Below are positions 30,837 to 39,016 of a stretch of DNA of 52,782 bases, in pieces (position 1 is the first letter of the stretch; each line of letters opens with the position of its first letter). A model generated the notes under the pieces. It had not been told where the DNA came from. It ran no database searches and saw only the letters and a program-made list of their open reading frames with translations. Position numbers and translations under genes: made by a program. Source of the stretch: Glaciecola sp. KUL10 (GTDB lineage: Bacteria; Pseudomonadota; Gammaproteobacteria; Enterobacterales; Alteromonadaceae); the NCBI RefSeq assembly GCF_003203515.1, contig NZ_BGNG01000015.1, positions 1-52,782 on the forward strand, given 5' to 3'.

Positions 30837-31232
30837 TTAGCAACTCGTTGGCGCGGTTAACGCATTTGCTAGTTTTGAATATTTCTTGGCCGCTTCTTTA
30901 ACAACTTCATCACTCATAGACTCAGATGCTTTATGAACTTTTTCGAGTTCTTCCGCGGCCACTACAAGTTCTTTGGATAGCGTCTGCAAGGCTACTTCAA
31001 GGGTATAAGTAAGTTCATGAACTTTAACCATATCCAATGTTGTAATGTCAGCCTTATTAGTGATTAAGTCTAATTTTTCGTTGTAAGCTTGGAGGTTACA
31101 TTTTGCGATTTGAATCGTTGGGGAGTCGAGCGACGCGAAGTGTTTATTATCATCGACAGCATATGAAAGCGATGAGCTACATAAAAGTGTCGCAAAAACT
31201 AGCGTTGTTTTGGTATTGATGGCGATTTTCAT
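30837..31232 (-). CDS. Secreted protein of unknown function
   Basis: A 131 aa protein from the ATG at 31232. The first 25 residues form a signal peptide (KIAINTKTTLVFATLLCSSSLSYA). The mature part is rich in helix-forming residues and has two cysteines, one near the N-terminus (KCNL) and one at the last residue. The upstream frame to 31265 would put 11 polar residues before the signal. No family is recognised; it ends 3 bp from moaD. Confidence 0.6.
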   Translation of the reverse strand: MKIAINTKTTLVFATLLCSSSLSYAVDDNKHFASLDSPTIQIAKCNLQAYNEKLDLITNKADITTLDMVKVHELTYTLEVALQTLSKELVVAAEELEKVHKASESMSDEVVKEAAKKYSKLANALTAPTSC

Positions 31233-31435
31233 AGTATGGGTCCTGTTTTGCCGACACGGTATCATTTGCTTATTTGAAGTATCAACGCATGTTTATTTTT
31301 CGTAATGATAACTATTCGTAATAAATAAGCAAGAATTGAGCGGATAGTCATGTTGATTAAGATCAAAAGATTATACTTTTGTTTAATTTTGAAGGGGCGA
31401 GTACTTATCAAATTATAAAATTTAACAATATCCTT

Positions 31436-31455
31436 ACCAATAATCTCTTATTGGT
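31436..31455. promoter_or_regulatory. Palindromic operator-like site, ACCAATAA-N4-TTATTGGT
   Basis: Eight-base perfect arms (31436-31443 and 31448-31455) around TCTC. It overlaps the TTGACA at 31455-31460, so a bound protein could block the promoter. A similar ACCAA...TTGGT palindrome is upstream of the TonB receptor at 34095. Confidence 0.55.
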
Positions 31456-31524
31456 TGACAAATTAGTAATATAATAATACTGTCTTGCCTACGCTAATTG
31501 GTCAGTGGTTCGGTCGGGACAATG

Positions 31525-31566
31525 ATTTAAGAAATTGCATGCTTAAATAAGCGCCATTTCTTAAAT
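31525..31566. repeat. 11-bp perfect inverted repeat in leader
   Basis: ATTTAAGAAAT (31525-31535) and ATTTCTTAAAT (31556-31566) with a 20 bp spacer. The spacer contains GCTTAAATAAGC, and CTTAAATAAG recurs at 31560. It may be a leader hairpin or a binding site. Confidence 0.45.
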
Positions 31567-31656
31567 AAGTTGAAGGCGAGCGACATAATGCACCAGTTGA
31601 TTAGGTGTTAAACAAGTCATACAAAAAGTATGCGCCAAATTATTTAGGAGTTATTT

Positions 31657-32535
31657 ATGTCAAAACCCGTGATTGGATTTATTGGACTTGGTCTTATGGG
31701 CGGTAACATGGTTGAAAACCTTCAAAACAAAGGTTATCCGCTTATCGTTATGGACCTCAATAAAGAAGCCGTTGAAAAATGCGTCGAACGCGGTGCAAAA
31801 AGTGTTGCAACGTCTAAAGAGCTAGCTGAACAAGCAGATATCGTTATGCTGTGTTTAACTACTTCTGTCATAGTTGAAAAAGTTATTTATGCTGAAGACG
31901 GCATATTAGCGGGTATCCAACCGGGCGCTACGCTGATTGATTTTGGTACTTCTATTCCAGCATCGACGCGTAAAATCGGTGCTGATTTGGCTGCTAAAGG
32001 CGCAGGTATGATTGATGCTCCGTTAGGACGTACACCAGCTCACGCAAAAGATGGCTTGCTTAATATAATGGCTGCAGGCGATATCGAAACCTTTAACAAA
32101 GTTAAGCCTGTATTAGAAGACCAAGGCGAAAATGTCTTCCATTTAGGTGCGCTAGGAGCGGGCCATACTACCAAGCTAATCAATAACTTTATGGGTATGA
32201 CTACTGTTTGCACAATGTCTCAAGCATTCGCGGTAGCTGATTATGCAGGTGTTGATAAGCAACAGTTATTTGATATCATGTCTACAGGCCCTTCAAGCTC
32301 GCCATTTATGCAGTTTTGTAAAAATTACGCAGTGGATGATAACAGTGATCTTGGTTTCTCAATTGCTAATGCAAATAAAGACTTAGGTTACTTCCTGCAA
32401 ATGGTTGAAGATTTAGGGACAGAATCAAAAATTGCAGAAGGTTCATCTGCTAACCTTCAAGCCGCAATAGATATGGGACTTGCACAAGGCAATGTACCAG
32501 AAATCTTTGATTACTTCCGTCAGCTAACTAAGTAA
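31657..32535 (+). CDS. NAD(P)-dependent beta-hydroxyacid dehydrogenase, likely DEH reductase (DehR-like)
   Basis: A 292 aa member of the 3-hydroxyisobutyrate dehydrogenase family: Rossmann motif GLGLMG (about 10-15), substrate-binding segment DAPLGRTPAHAKDG, and catalytic lysine in GHTTKLINNFM. The family includes tartronate semialdehyde reductase (GarR) and DehR, the DEH reductase of alginate catabolism. Because it is co-operonic with kdgF and kdgK, reduction of DEH to KDG is the best assignment, but it is by context. It is followed 13 bp later by kdgF. Confidence 0.82.
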   Translation: MSKPVIGFIGLGLMGGNMVENLQNKGYPLIVMDLNKEAVEKCVERGAKSVATSKELAEQADIVMLCLTTSVIVEKVIYAEDGILAGIQPGATLIDFGTSIPASTRKIGADLAAKGAGMIDAPLGRTPAHAKDGLLNIMAAGDIETFNKVKPVLEDQGENVFHLGALGAGHTTKLINNFMGMTTVCTMSQAFAVADYAGVDKQQLFDIMSTGPSSSPFMQFCKNYAVDDNSDLGFSIANANKDLGYFLQMVEDLGTESKIAEGSSANLQAAIDMGLAQGNVPEIFDYFRQLTK

Positions 32536-32548
32536 GGATTGATATCAA

Positions 32549-32881
32549 ATGCAAAGCGAGCATTTTTTATTTACTAAAGAAACTGAAATCGAAGATATCG
32601 GCGGTGGTTTAAAGCGTCAGATGCTTGGTTACAACCATGAACTGATGGCTGTAAAAGTTTGGTTCGACAAAGGTGCTGAGGGTTATGCCCACAGCCACCG
32701 TCATTCTCAGGTGACTTACGTTGAATCTGGCGAATTTCATTTCATGATTGGCGGTGTGACTAAAATATTAAAGGCTGGAGATAGTTGTTTAATACCTCCA
32801 AATGTTGAACACGGCGCTGTGTGTCCAACAGGTGGTGTATTAATAGATACTTTCAGTCCGCCACGTGAAGACTTTATATGA
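32549..32881 (+). CDS. kdgF: KdgF-type cupin (unsaturated uronate processing)
   Basis: A 110 aa single-domain cupin with metal-binding HSHRHSQVTYVESGEF and HG (EHGAVCP), ending DTFSPPREDFI, the KdgF signature. KdgF speeds conversion of 4,5-unsaturated uronate monomers from alginate or pectin lyases to the linear keto acid. It overlaps kdgK by 4 bp (ATGA). Confidence 0.92.
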   Translation: MQSEHFLFTKETEIEDIGGGLKRQMLGYNHELMAVKVWFDKGAEGYAHSHRHSQVTYVESGEFHFMIGGVTKILKAGDSCLIPPNVEHGAVCPTGGVLIDTFSPPREDFI

Positions 32882-33816
32882 AAAAAATTCACTTTTTAGG
32901 TGAATGTATGGTTGAGCTGCGTAGTACGCAGCCCAACACAATGCAACAATCATTTGCAGGTGATGTCTACAATTCATCTGTATATTTAAAAAGATGTTTC
33001 CCAGACATCCAAAGCGGTTTAATCACTTCGATCGGTGAAGACTCATTGAGTACTAAAATGCTCGGTGTGTTTTCTAATGAAAAGATAATCACTGATTTTG
33101 TATTTAGGCATCCAACCAAAGTAGCTGGAATGTACTTGATCGAAACGGATGAGTTTGGTGAGAGGAGTTTTATATACTGGCGCAGTGATGCAGCAGCCCG
33201 CAAAGTAGTTGAGTTCCTAGACGACGACGTGTTGGAACAACTCGCAGAATCCGATATGTTCTTTGTTTCAGGAATCTCATTAGCGGTGTTGGAGCCTACC
33301 ACAAGGTCGTCATTCTGGGACAAGGTAAGTTTCTTGAAAAATCGCGGTGTCAAGATCGTCTTTGATCCAAACTATCGACCTAGATTATGGGTTAACGAAG
33401 ATGAGGCCAGAGAGCAATTCGACCAAGCATTTGCATTTGCTGACATAACACTGCCAGGCGTTGAAGACCTTAGTGACTTATATCAAATCCAAAACTCACA
33501 AGAATTAGTCGAATTTTGCAAAGCCAAAAACATCAGTGAAGTCGTTGTAAAAGACGGACCGGCTTCAGTAGTGAGTTACGACGGGCAGCAAACGACTTCG
33601 CATCAAATTACACCGGTTGAACACGTTGTGGATACAACATCAGCAGGTGATGCATTCAACGGCGCTTACCTAGGTGCACGTTTATCTGGTTACGATATCG
33701 AAAAAGCAGTTAGATACGCAGCGCTTGCCGCCGGTATCGTCATTCAACACAGAGGCGCCATTGCTCCAAAAATGGCGTTTGATACCGCATTTAAGCATGG
33801 TGTTGATGCGCTTTAG
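32878..33816 (+). CDS. kdgK: 2-keto-3-deoxygluconate kinase KdgK
   Basis: A 312 aa PfkB-family kinase that makes KDPG from KDG, which Eda then splits to pyruvate and glyceraldehyde 3-phosphate. The N-terminal GECMVELR, central DPNYRPRLW, and C-terminal active-site segment DTTSAGDAFNGAYLG with the catalytic Asp are visible. Translationally coupled to kdgF; followed by a strong terminator. Confidence 0.95.
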   Translation: MKKIHFLGECMVELRSTQPNTMQQSFAGDVYNSSVYLKRCFPDIQSGLITSIGEDSLSTKMLGVFSNEKIITDFVFRHPTKVAGMYLIETDEFGERSFIYWRSDAAARKVVEFLDDDVLEQLAESDMFFVSGISLAVLEPTTRSSFWDKVSFLKNRGVKIVFDPNYRPRLWVNEDEAREQFDQAFAFADITLPGVEDLSDLYQIQNSQELVEFCKAKNISEVVVKDGPASVVSYDGQQTTSHQITPVEHVVDTTSAGDAFNGAYLGARLSGYDIEKAVRYAALAAGIVIQHRGAIAPKMAFDTAFKHGVDAL

Positions 33817-33837
33817 TTGGTAGTTCTCCTACATGAA

Positions 33838-33866
33838 AGCCCAGAATATTATTCTGGGCTTTTTTA
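33838..33866 (+). terminator. Rho-independent terminator of the dehR-kdgF-kdgK operon
   Basis: AGCCCAGAAT (33838-33847) and ATTCTGGGCT (33851-33860) form a 10-bp stem with a three-base loop, then a T-run. Confidence 0.9.
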
Positions 33867-34053
33867 TTGGTAATAGCAGTTACCATTAAAGATACACTTC
33901 CCCAGTTTCAAAAAAATCATTCTAAATCATTGGTTTACTCTACTACTTAATGCCCATTTCACGCATTATGGTGTTTCTCATATACTAATTTTTAACGTTA
34001 ACAAAAATTCAGTAAGTTTTGGTAAGGCCACTTGATAGGCGTGAGTTATTATC

Positions 34054-34099
34054 TTGGTAATAATATATTGCAAAATAAATTCGTTAATATTATTACCAA
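34054..34099. repeat. 13-bp perfect inverted repeat upstream of TonB receptor
   Basis: TTGGTAATAATAT (34054-34066) and ATATTATTACCAA (34087-34099) with a 20 bp spacer. It shares the ACCAA half-site with the palindrome that overlaps it. Confidence 0.6.
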
Positions 34100-34116
34100 A
34101 AGGTTGACCTTTTGGT
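34095..34116. promoter_or_regulatory. Palindromic operator-like site, ACCAAAAGG-N4-CCTTTTGGT
   Basis: Nine-base perfect arms (34095-34103 and 34108-34116) around TTGA. The outer ACCAA/TTGGT halves match those at 31436-31455, so a common regulator is suggested. Confidence 0.6.
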
Positions 34117-34218
34117 TAAAAGTTGTAAGTATGTGTTAAATACTTGTAAAAGATACTTTGCAATTGTTTAGTCATCAAATCCATCAAGGATTATTTAACA
34201 CACACTCAGGAACACATT

Positions 34219-37176
34219 ATGGGTCACAGACTATCTAAAATCACTCTTGCCGTTCTCTCTGCTTCTGCATTGACCATGGCTGCAAACACATACGCTCAGG
34301 AGGCTCAAGACGATTCAGCAGACTTGGTTGAAGTCATCCAGGTAAGCGGCATCAGAAGCTCTCTTACCAGCGCATTAGCTGAAAAGCGTGCTGCTTCAAA
34401 TCTAGTAGAGGTTATCCAAGCTGAAGATATTGGTAAGCTACCTGATCAAAACTTGGCGGAAGTATTGGAAAACGTCACCGGTATCCAAATCACCAGAACA
34501 GCAGGTGTAGGTACAGGTGTGCAAATTCGTGGTACTAACGCAAACCGTACAGAAATCAACGGTGTGTCTACCGTAGGTTCAGGTTCTGGAAGAAGCGGGA
34601 TTAACTTCGAAGATGTTTCAGCGGCGATTATCTCTGCGGTAGAAGTGACTAAAGCGCCTTCGGCAAAAACAATTGAAGGTTCTGTCGGTGGCACAATTAA
34701 CCTAAGAACTATCCGTCCACTACAACTAGATGAAACCCTAGCTGTTGTAAGAGTACAAGGCGAAAACAGTAGTCTTTCTACTGATAGCACGTTTACACCT
34801 CGTGTATCAGGTACATATGGTGATAACTGGGAAAATGAATCAGGTCGCTTTGGTGTGGTTGTAAGTGGTAGTTATACAGAGCAAGATGTTTCTGCGTTTC
34901 GTCCACGTGCCGACCGAGATAACCTAATCAGTTCTGATAGCGGAGTAGCAAGCGCACAATCGTTTGATTTCCTACCTATTCAGTTCTTTGTACAAGACTA
35001 TGATAACTTTGAATATGAAACCGTTAACTTAGCGGGTACGTTCGAATTTGCGCCAAACGAAAATACACGTTTTTACTTTGATGCAGTAATCAACGACCAA
35101 GAGCGCAGACAAGAAAGTTCACGTGTTCAAGCCTCTGGTGTTAGTGCCTTAAATGACATTTCTATACCTTCATCTTTTGAAACGATTAACTTTGGTTCAC
35201 TTGGCGGTGTTAACTTAGGCTCAATCAGTGCAGCGTTAACCGGCGTAGTTCCTGTTAATCTTGAAAATGATGACGACGATCCTAACTTGCGTTTTTCTAG
35301 CGATACTAACTCTCGTTTAACTGACAGCAAAATCTTTAGCTTAGGTGGTGAATGGACGTTTGACGATTTTACAGTTAAAGCTGAATTATCTTCTTCTTCA
35401 TCTGACACAACCACACCAAGCTTCAATACTACATTGAACTTCATCAACCCAAATGCGCCGCTTGACGCAGGTGGTGCAAATGATAACAGCACGCCATTTA
35501 TTTATGATTTAAGCGGTGGTTCGTTAGCATTTGGTATCGCACATGATGAGCCATTTGGTCCTTCAGCTTCGCAATTACTTGACCCGGCCAACGTTGTTTT
35601 ACGTGACGTCAATATCGGTCAAGACATTGCTGAAAACTCAGAAGATGCATTTAGAATTGATGGAACCTACTACCTTGATGGTGCGATTCAGTCGATTGAT
35701 GTAGGTTATCGCTACAATAAAACGTCAAGTTTACGTGACCAGATTCGTTCAAGTGTTGGTCTACGTAGTTTATCTGACAGCCCAAGCGGTGATTTATTCT
35801 CGTCATTGCTAGTGGCTGGTCCTGACAACTTCAACGAAGCCGACGGTCGCTCTTTGTTTGTTAAAGACTTTCTACTTATCAACCCGGAGTTAGTCGCGTC
35901 TGATCCAGACGGCGTGCTTGCTACCCTGCAAGGTGCAATTGATCAAATCGGTGGTTCTAGACAAATCAGTGACCCAACTTCAAGTTCATCTGGTTTTTTT
36001 GATATCGAAGAAGAAACACATGCATTGTATGCACAAGGTAACTTTGAGTACGGTATCTTCCGCGGTGACTTCGGTTTTAGATATTTACAAACAGAAGTAA
36101 GCTCACTAGGTAACTCAATTACTGAAGACGCTAACGGAAACGATGTGGTTTCTCAGGTAGTAACTAAAGGCGATTACGACTTTATCTTACCAAGATTCAA
36201 TATCGTTGCTGAATTGGACAATGATGTCATGCTACGCGCTGGTCTTTCAAAAGATATCAGACGTCCAAACTTTGATGACTTATCAACGTCTGTAACCTTC
36301 TCTACAAGTCCTAACCCACCAGTATCAATTGGTAACCCAGGTCTTGTGCCAGAAGAAGTGACTTCGTTTGATATCTCAGCAGAGTGGTACTTTGCTGAAG
36401 CGAGTCTTGTGAGTGTTGGATTCTTCTATAAAAAACGTGGCGACCTAATCGTTCAACAAGAAGTCAGCCCATTTGAAGATCCAGTAACAGGTTTCCGTGA
36501 TACAACGGCTCCATGTGAGGGCGGTGGTATCTTCAACCCAATTGCTGACGTTAACGTATTTGGTCCAGACGGTGGTGTAGGGGTTTGTGTACCTACTTCA
36601 ACTAACATCAACGATTCAGGTGAAACGACTCAAAAAGGTTTCGAATTTGCTGTTCAGTACGATTTAGCAGGTTTTGAAGATGAGTTAGGTTGGGCATCTG
36701 GTTTTGGTGTGTTAGCTAACTACACCATTCAAGATTTCTCAGGTGGTGAGGCAGAAAACTCAGCAACTAGCCGTGCTGACAATGTATTTGCTTCGACTAC
36801 AGGTGTTGATGGTATCGATGTAAGAGAAATCCAAGGCTTAATCGATTTGTCTGAAAATGCTTACAACTTCACTGTTTACTATGAAAAGTATGGCTTATCA
36901 GCACGTATGCGTTACACATGGCGTGAAGCTTATCGTTCAACTGACTTCGGTAGTACTTCAAGCTTCCCTTGGGGCTTCCCAGTGGTTCAAGACGATCGTG
37001 GCCAGTTAAATGCTAGTGTGAGCTACGATGTTAACGAACAGCTTAACATTGGACTTGAAGCAGTTAACTTAACTGAGTCTGATGTTAAACAGTACTGTGT
37101 TAACGAAGGCGCATTATTCTGCTATCAAGGTCTAACTGACCGTCGTGTCACCTTAGGTGCTACTTACAGATTCTAA
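34219..37176 (+). CDS. TonB-dependent outer-membrane receptor
   Basis: A 985 aa outer-membrane transporter. The N-terminus is a signal peptide ending TYAQ, the plug domain contains KLPDQNLAEVLENVTGIQI and VEGSVGG-like IEGSVGGTINLRT, and the C-terminus is ATYRF with the terminal Phe of outer-membrane barrels. It resembles the TIGR01782 group, common for sugars in marine bacteria. Its neighbours and shared operator suggest uptake of alginate or other uronate oligosaccharides. No SusD-like partner is present. Confidence 0.93.
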   Translation: MGHRLSKITLAVLSASALTMAANTYAQEAQDDSADLVEVIQVSGIRSSLTSALAEKRAASNLVEVIQAEDIGKLPDQNLAEVLENVTGIQITRTAGVGTGVQIRGTNANRTEINGVSTVGSGSGRSGINFEDVSAAIISAVEVTKAPSAKTIEGSVGGTINLRTIRPLQLDETLAVVRVQGENSSLSTDSTFTPRVSGTYGDNWENESGRFGVVVSGSYTEQDVSAFRPRADRDNLISSDSGVASAQSFDFLPIQFFVQDYDNFEYETVNLAGTFEFAPNENTRFYFDAVINDQERRQESSRVQASGVSALNDISIPSSFETINFGSLGGVNLGSISAALTGVVPVNLENDDDDPNLRFSSDTNSRLTDSKIFSLGGEWTFDDFTVKAELSSSSSDTTTPSFNTTLNFINPNAPLDAGGANDNSTPFIYDLSGGSLAFGIAHDEPFGPSASQLLDPANVVLRDVNIGQDIAENSEDAFRIDGTYYLDGAIQSIDVGYRYNKTSSLRDQIRSSVGLRSLSDSPSGDLFSSLLVAGPDNFNEADGRSLFVKDFLLINPELVASDPDGVLATLQGAIDQIGGSRQISDPTSSSSGFFDIEEETHALYAQGNFEYGIFRGDFGFRYLQTEVSSLGNSITEDANGNDVVSQVVTKGDYDFILPRFNIVAELDNDVMLRAGLSKDIRRPNFDDLSTSVTFSTSPNPPVSIGNPGLVPEEVTSFDISAEWYFAEASLVSVGFFYKKRGDLIVQQEVSPFEDPVTGFRDTTAPCEGGGIFNPIADVNVFGPDGGVGVCVPTSTNINDSGETTQKGFEFAVQYDLAGFEDELGWASGFGVLANYTIQDFSGGEAENSATSRADNVFASTTGVDGIDVREIQGLIDLSENAYNFTVYYEKYGLSARMRYTWREAYRSTDFGSTSSFPWGFPVVQDDRGQLNASVSYDVNEQLNIGLEAVNLTESDVKQYCVNEGALFCYQGLTDRRVTLGATYRF

Positions 37177-37192
37177 GTAATCCTGTGTGAAC

Positions 37193-37227
37193 AAAAGCGC
37201 TACTTATTTGAGTAGCGCTTTTTTTAT
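37193..37227 (+). terminator. Rho-independent terminator of the TonB receptor gene
   Basis: AAAAGCGCTACT (37193-37204) and AGTAGCGCTTTT (37211-37222) form a 12-bp stem with a six-base loop and T-run. Confidence 0.92.
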
Positions 37228-37351
37228 GCCTGCCATTTAGTGCTTACTTACTTTTAAAATATCAGATTTAACTTCTCTGTTGTGCTTGTCAATGACATCA
37301 GTTACCTTGATCTCTAGCTTCCACAAATAACCTCCACACAAGGGGCTCGTT

Positions 37352-37612
37352 ATCAAGAAAATTAAAAACGAAGCACAGTTACTCAAAAAAGCACTTACCG
37401 TTGCTGAAAGATACGCCGTGAACCGTGGTTACAATAGTTTTTCGGCTACTGATTCTGCAAAACAAAAAGTCGAGAGTCTTTATCGCTTGCTCGTTCACGA
37501 TAAATTGATAAGCCCGTTACCGGCAGATAAAGAGGATTTAGCCAGTTTAAAGCGCAGATTGGTGATGTGGATTATTAAACAATTGCCAGAAGATCACGAG
37601 TTGCTAAAGTAA
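37352..37612 (+). CDS. DUF5062 family protein, apparently started at ATC
   Basis: The downstream frame (residues NRGYNSFSATDSAKQKVESL and later LYRLLVHDKLI, QLPEDHELLK) matches my recollection of the DUF5062 family. The only canonical start is GTG at 37418, which would remove 22 conserved-looking residues. The frame is open back to a stop at 37328, with no ATG, GTG or TTG between. ATC at 37352 would give a protein starting MKKIKNEAQ and lies six bases after AAGGGG. The 87 aa total fits the family better. An ATC start is rare, so this could be a sequence change. Followed by a terminator. Confidence 0.6.
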   Translation: MKKIKNEAQLLKKALTVAERYAVNRGYNSFSATDSAKQKVESLYRLLVHDKLISPLPADKEDLASLKRRLVMWIIKQLPEDHELLK

Positions 37613-37620
37613 GCATATAA

Positions 37621-37654
37621 AAAAGCTTCGAACATTTATGAACGAAGCTTTTAC
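37621..37654. terminator. Rho-independent terminator after the DUF5062 gene
   Basis: AAAAGCTTCG (37621-37630) pairs with CGAAGCTTTT (37643-37652), with T-rich and A-rich flanks, so it may serve both this gene and the convergent secreted-protein gene. Confidence 0.75.
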
Positions 37655-37683
37655 TTAGATTCAGTGACTATATGAGCGCTTAA

Positions 37684-38280
37684 TTAAACCTTCAATGGCA
37701 GATAAATAAGCTCTTCTTCGGTTGCTGACATGGCCGTTCTAACTGCAGCAACTTCTGATTCCAACACCTTTGGCAAGAATACTTCAATTTTAGAAGATAT
37801 CGGTGCAGAGCCATCGGTACCCGTTCCATCTTGGCAAGCATTATCACTTTCGCCTCGTGCCTTACTTCTAATAAACGTACACGAGTTCAATGCTTCAGGA
37901 GCGTCGTTTGCTTGAACACTAGAAGCTTGTTTAAACATCATACGACCACCAAAGTATGCTTGACCGGCACTGACCTCAATAGGCGCAATCTTATCCTTTA
38001 AAAAGTCATATGAAATGTCTTCATTTCCTTTGGTGCAAGTCACGTCACCAAACGTATAACTTCCTGCCGGTAGTTCGGTAGCGGCGAATGCACCTGTCCC
38101 AAAGCGAATATATTGAGAAGTGTTAGATTTTTGCGAGATCAATTCGATATTTAAACGGTCACACTTTAAGTTGCTAGAAACTTGCATGATATACGTGGCT
38201 GGTGCATCTGAAGCAGTTAATGCTGCAGTGGGTAAAGCAGTAGAAAGTAGAGAAACGGTAATTAAAGCTAAACGATACAT
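37684..38280 (-). CDS. Secreted protein of unknown function
   Basis: A 198 aa protein with a signal peptide (YRLALITVSLLSTALPTAALTA). The mature part has cysteines at KCDR, TCTKG, SCTF and ACQD that could form two disulphides, and a short acidic segment. No family is recognised. It is a single gene, convergent with DUF5062. Confidence 0.62.
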   Translation of the reverse strand: MYRLALITVSLLSTALPTAALTASDAPATYIMQVSSNLKCDRLNIELISQKSNTSQYIRFGTGAFAATELPAGSYTFGDVTCTKGNEDISYDFLKDKIAPIEVSAGQAYFGGRMMFKQASSVQANDAPEALNSCTFIRSKARGESDNACQDGTGTDGSAPISSKIEVFLPKVLESEVAAVRTAMSATEEELIYLPLKV

Positions 38281-38460
38281 AATGAATTCCTTATCCTTGA
38301 TGTTTGTTTGACGCTAGTACTTTTTCATTGTTCATATTAGTTCTATGTTTTATTTTTGTACAGTATTGTTTTAGCGTTAATTTCGAACTAGCTTTTCAAT
38401 ATCGCATAGTTGATCATGCTTTTTAATCCATGTAAAACCTTGAGTTTGGGAGTGAAGCGA

Positions 38461-38898
38461 GTGGCAAAACATAAAATAAAAGTGACAGTCGAGTCATTTG
38501 GTATCTATGGTGATTGGCAAAGCTCGACCAAAAAAATGCCAAAAATTCTCGAAACTACTACTCTCATCCCTGCGCAAATAGATATTGAATTTGGTCTTAC
38601 AATAAGCGTATTAAATGCAAAAGGTAATACAATTAAATGGTGTATTGACCATCCCAAAATCACCGACAAAAAAGGCAGACAAATGGCTCCTTTTGAAGGT
38701 GATGAGTACATTAGAAACAACAAATGGTCATTCTATCTAGGCGACACCTTATGGGCGCCACTTGAAGATAAAGTTGGCGACTGGCACATGTACTTGATGA
38801 TAGATGATGAGTTGGTAGCCGAAAAAACGTTCCGTGTCACGCTTGAAGATATTGATGATATTAAGCAAGGGGCGTTTTGGAAGCGGCGGGGGTTTTGA
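38461..38898 (+). CDS. DUF3859 domain protein
   Basis: The GTG at 38461 gives 145 aa starting MAKHKIKVTVESFGIYGDW, which matches the DUF3859 start. The ORF is open from 38410, but the extra residues look non-coding. The family core LIPAQIDIEFGL, HPKITDKKGRQMAPFEGDEY and GDWHMYLMIDDE is visible. No function known. Confidence 0.82.
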   Translation: MAKHKIKVTVESFGIYGDWQSSTKKMPKILETTTLIPAQIDIEFGLTISVLNAKGNTIKWCIDHPKITDKKGRQMAPFEGDEYIRNNKWSFYLGDTLWAPLEDKVGDWHMYLMIDDELVAEKTFRVTLEDIDDIKQGAFWKRRGF

Positions 38899-39016
38899 GT
38901 GTTTTGTTATGTTTATTTCTCAAACCTCCACCAACCTTCATTCAAAATGATGAAACGACAGGACCTATTCGGTCATCAACAGATACCTACCTACTATAAG
39001 CAAGTAAAAGTACTCG

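Larger units (their letters stand above)
31266..31656 (+). promoter_or_regulatory. Regulatory region upstream of the uronate operon
   Basis: A 391 bp non-coding stretch. It holds an ACCAA...TTGGT palindrome (31436-31455), a TTGACA -35-like box overlapping its end (31455-31460) with only a weak -10, and an 11-bp inverted repeat (31525-31566), then the ribosome site TTAGGAG before the 31657 gene. The leader is therefore about 170 bases. No RNA gene is seen. Confidence 0.5.
33867..34218 (+). promoter_or_regulatory. Regulatory region upstream of the TonB receptor
   Basis: A 352 bp gap with no gene. It holds a 13-bp inverted repeat (34054-34099), an overlapping palindrome (34095-34116) and a TTGACC -35-like box in that palindrome (34105-34110); the -10 is not clear. 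The remaining upstream part shows nothing else. Confidence 0.5.

Noticed and set aside
35127-35492. Minus-strand frame of 121 codons inside the TonB receptor
   Set aside because: Antisense shadow of a conserved barrel; no ribosome site.
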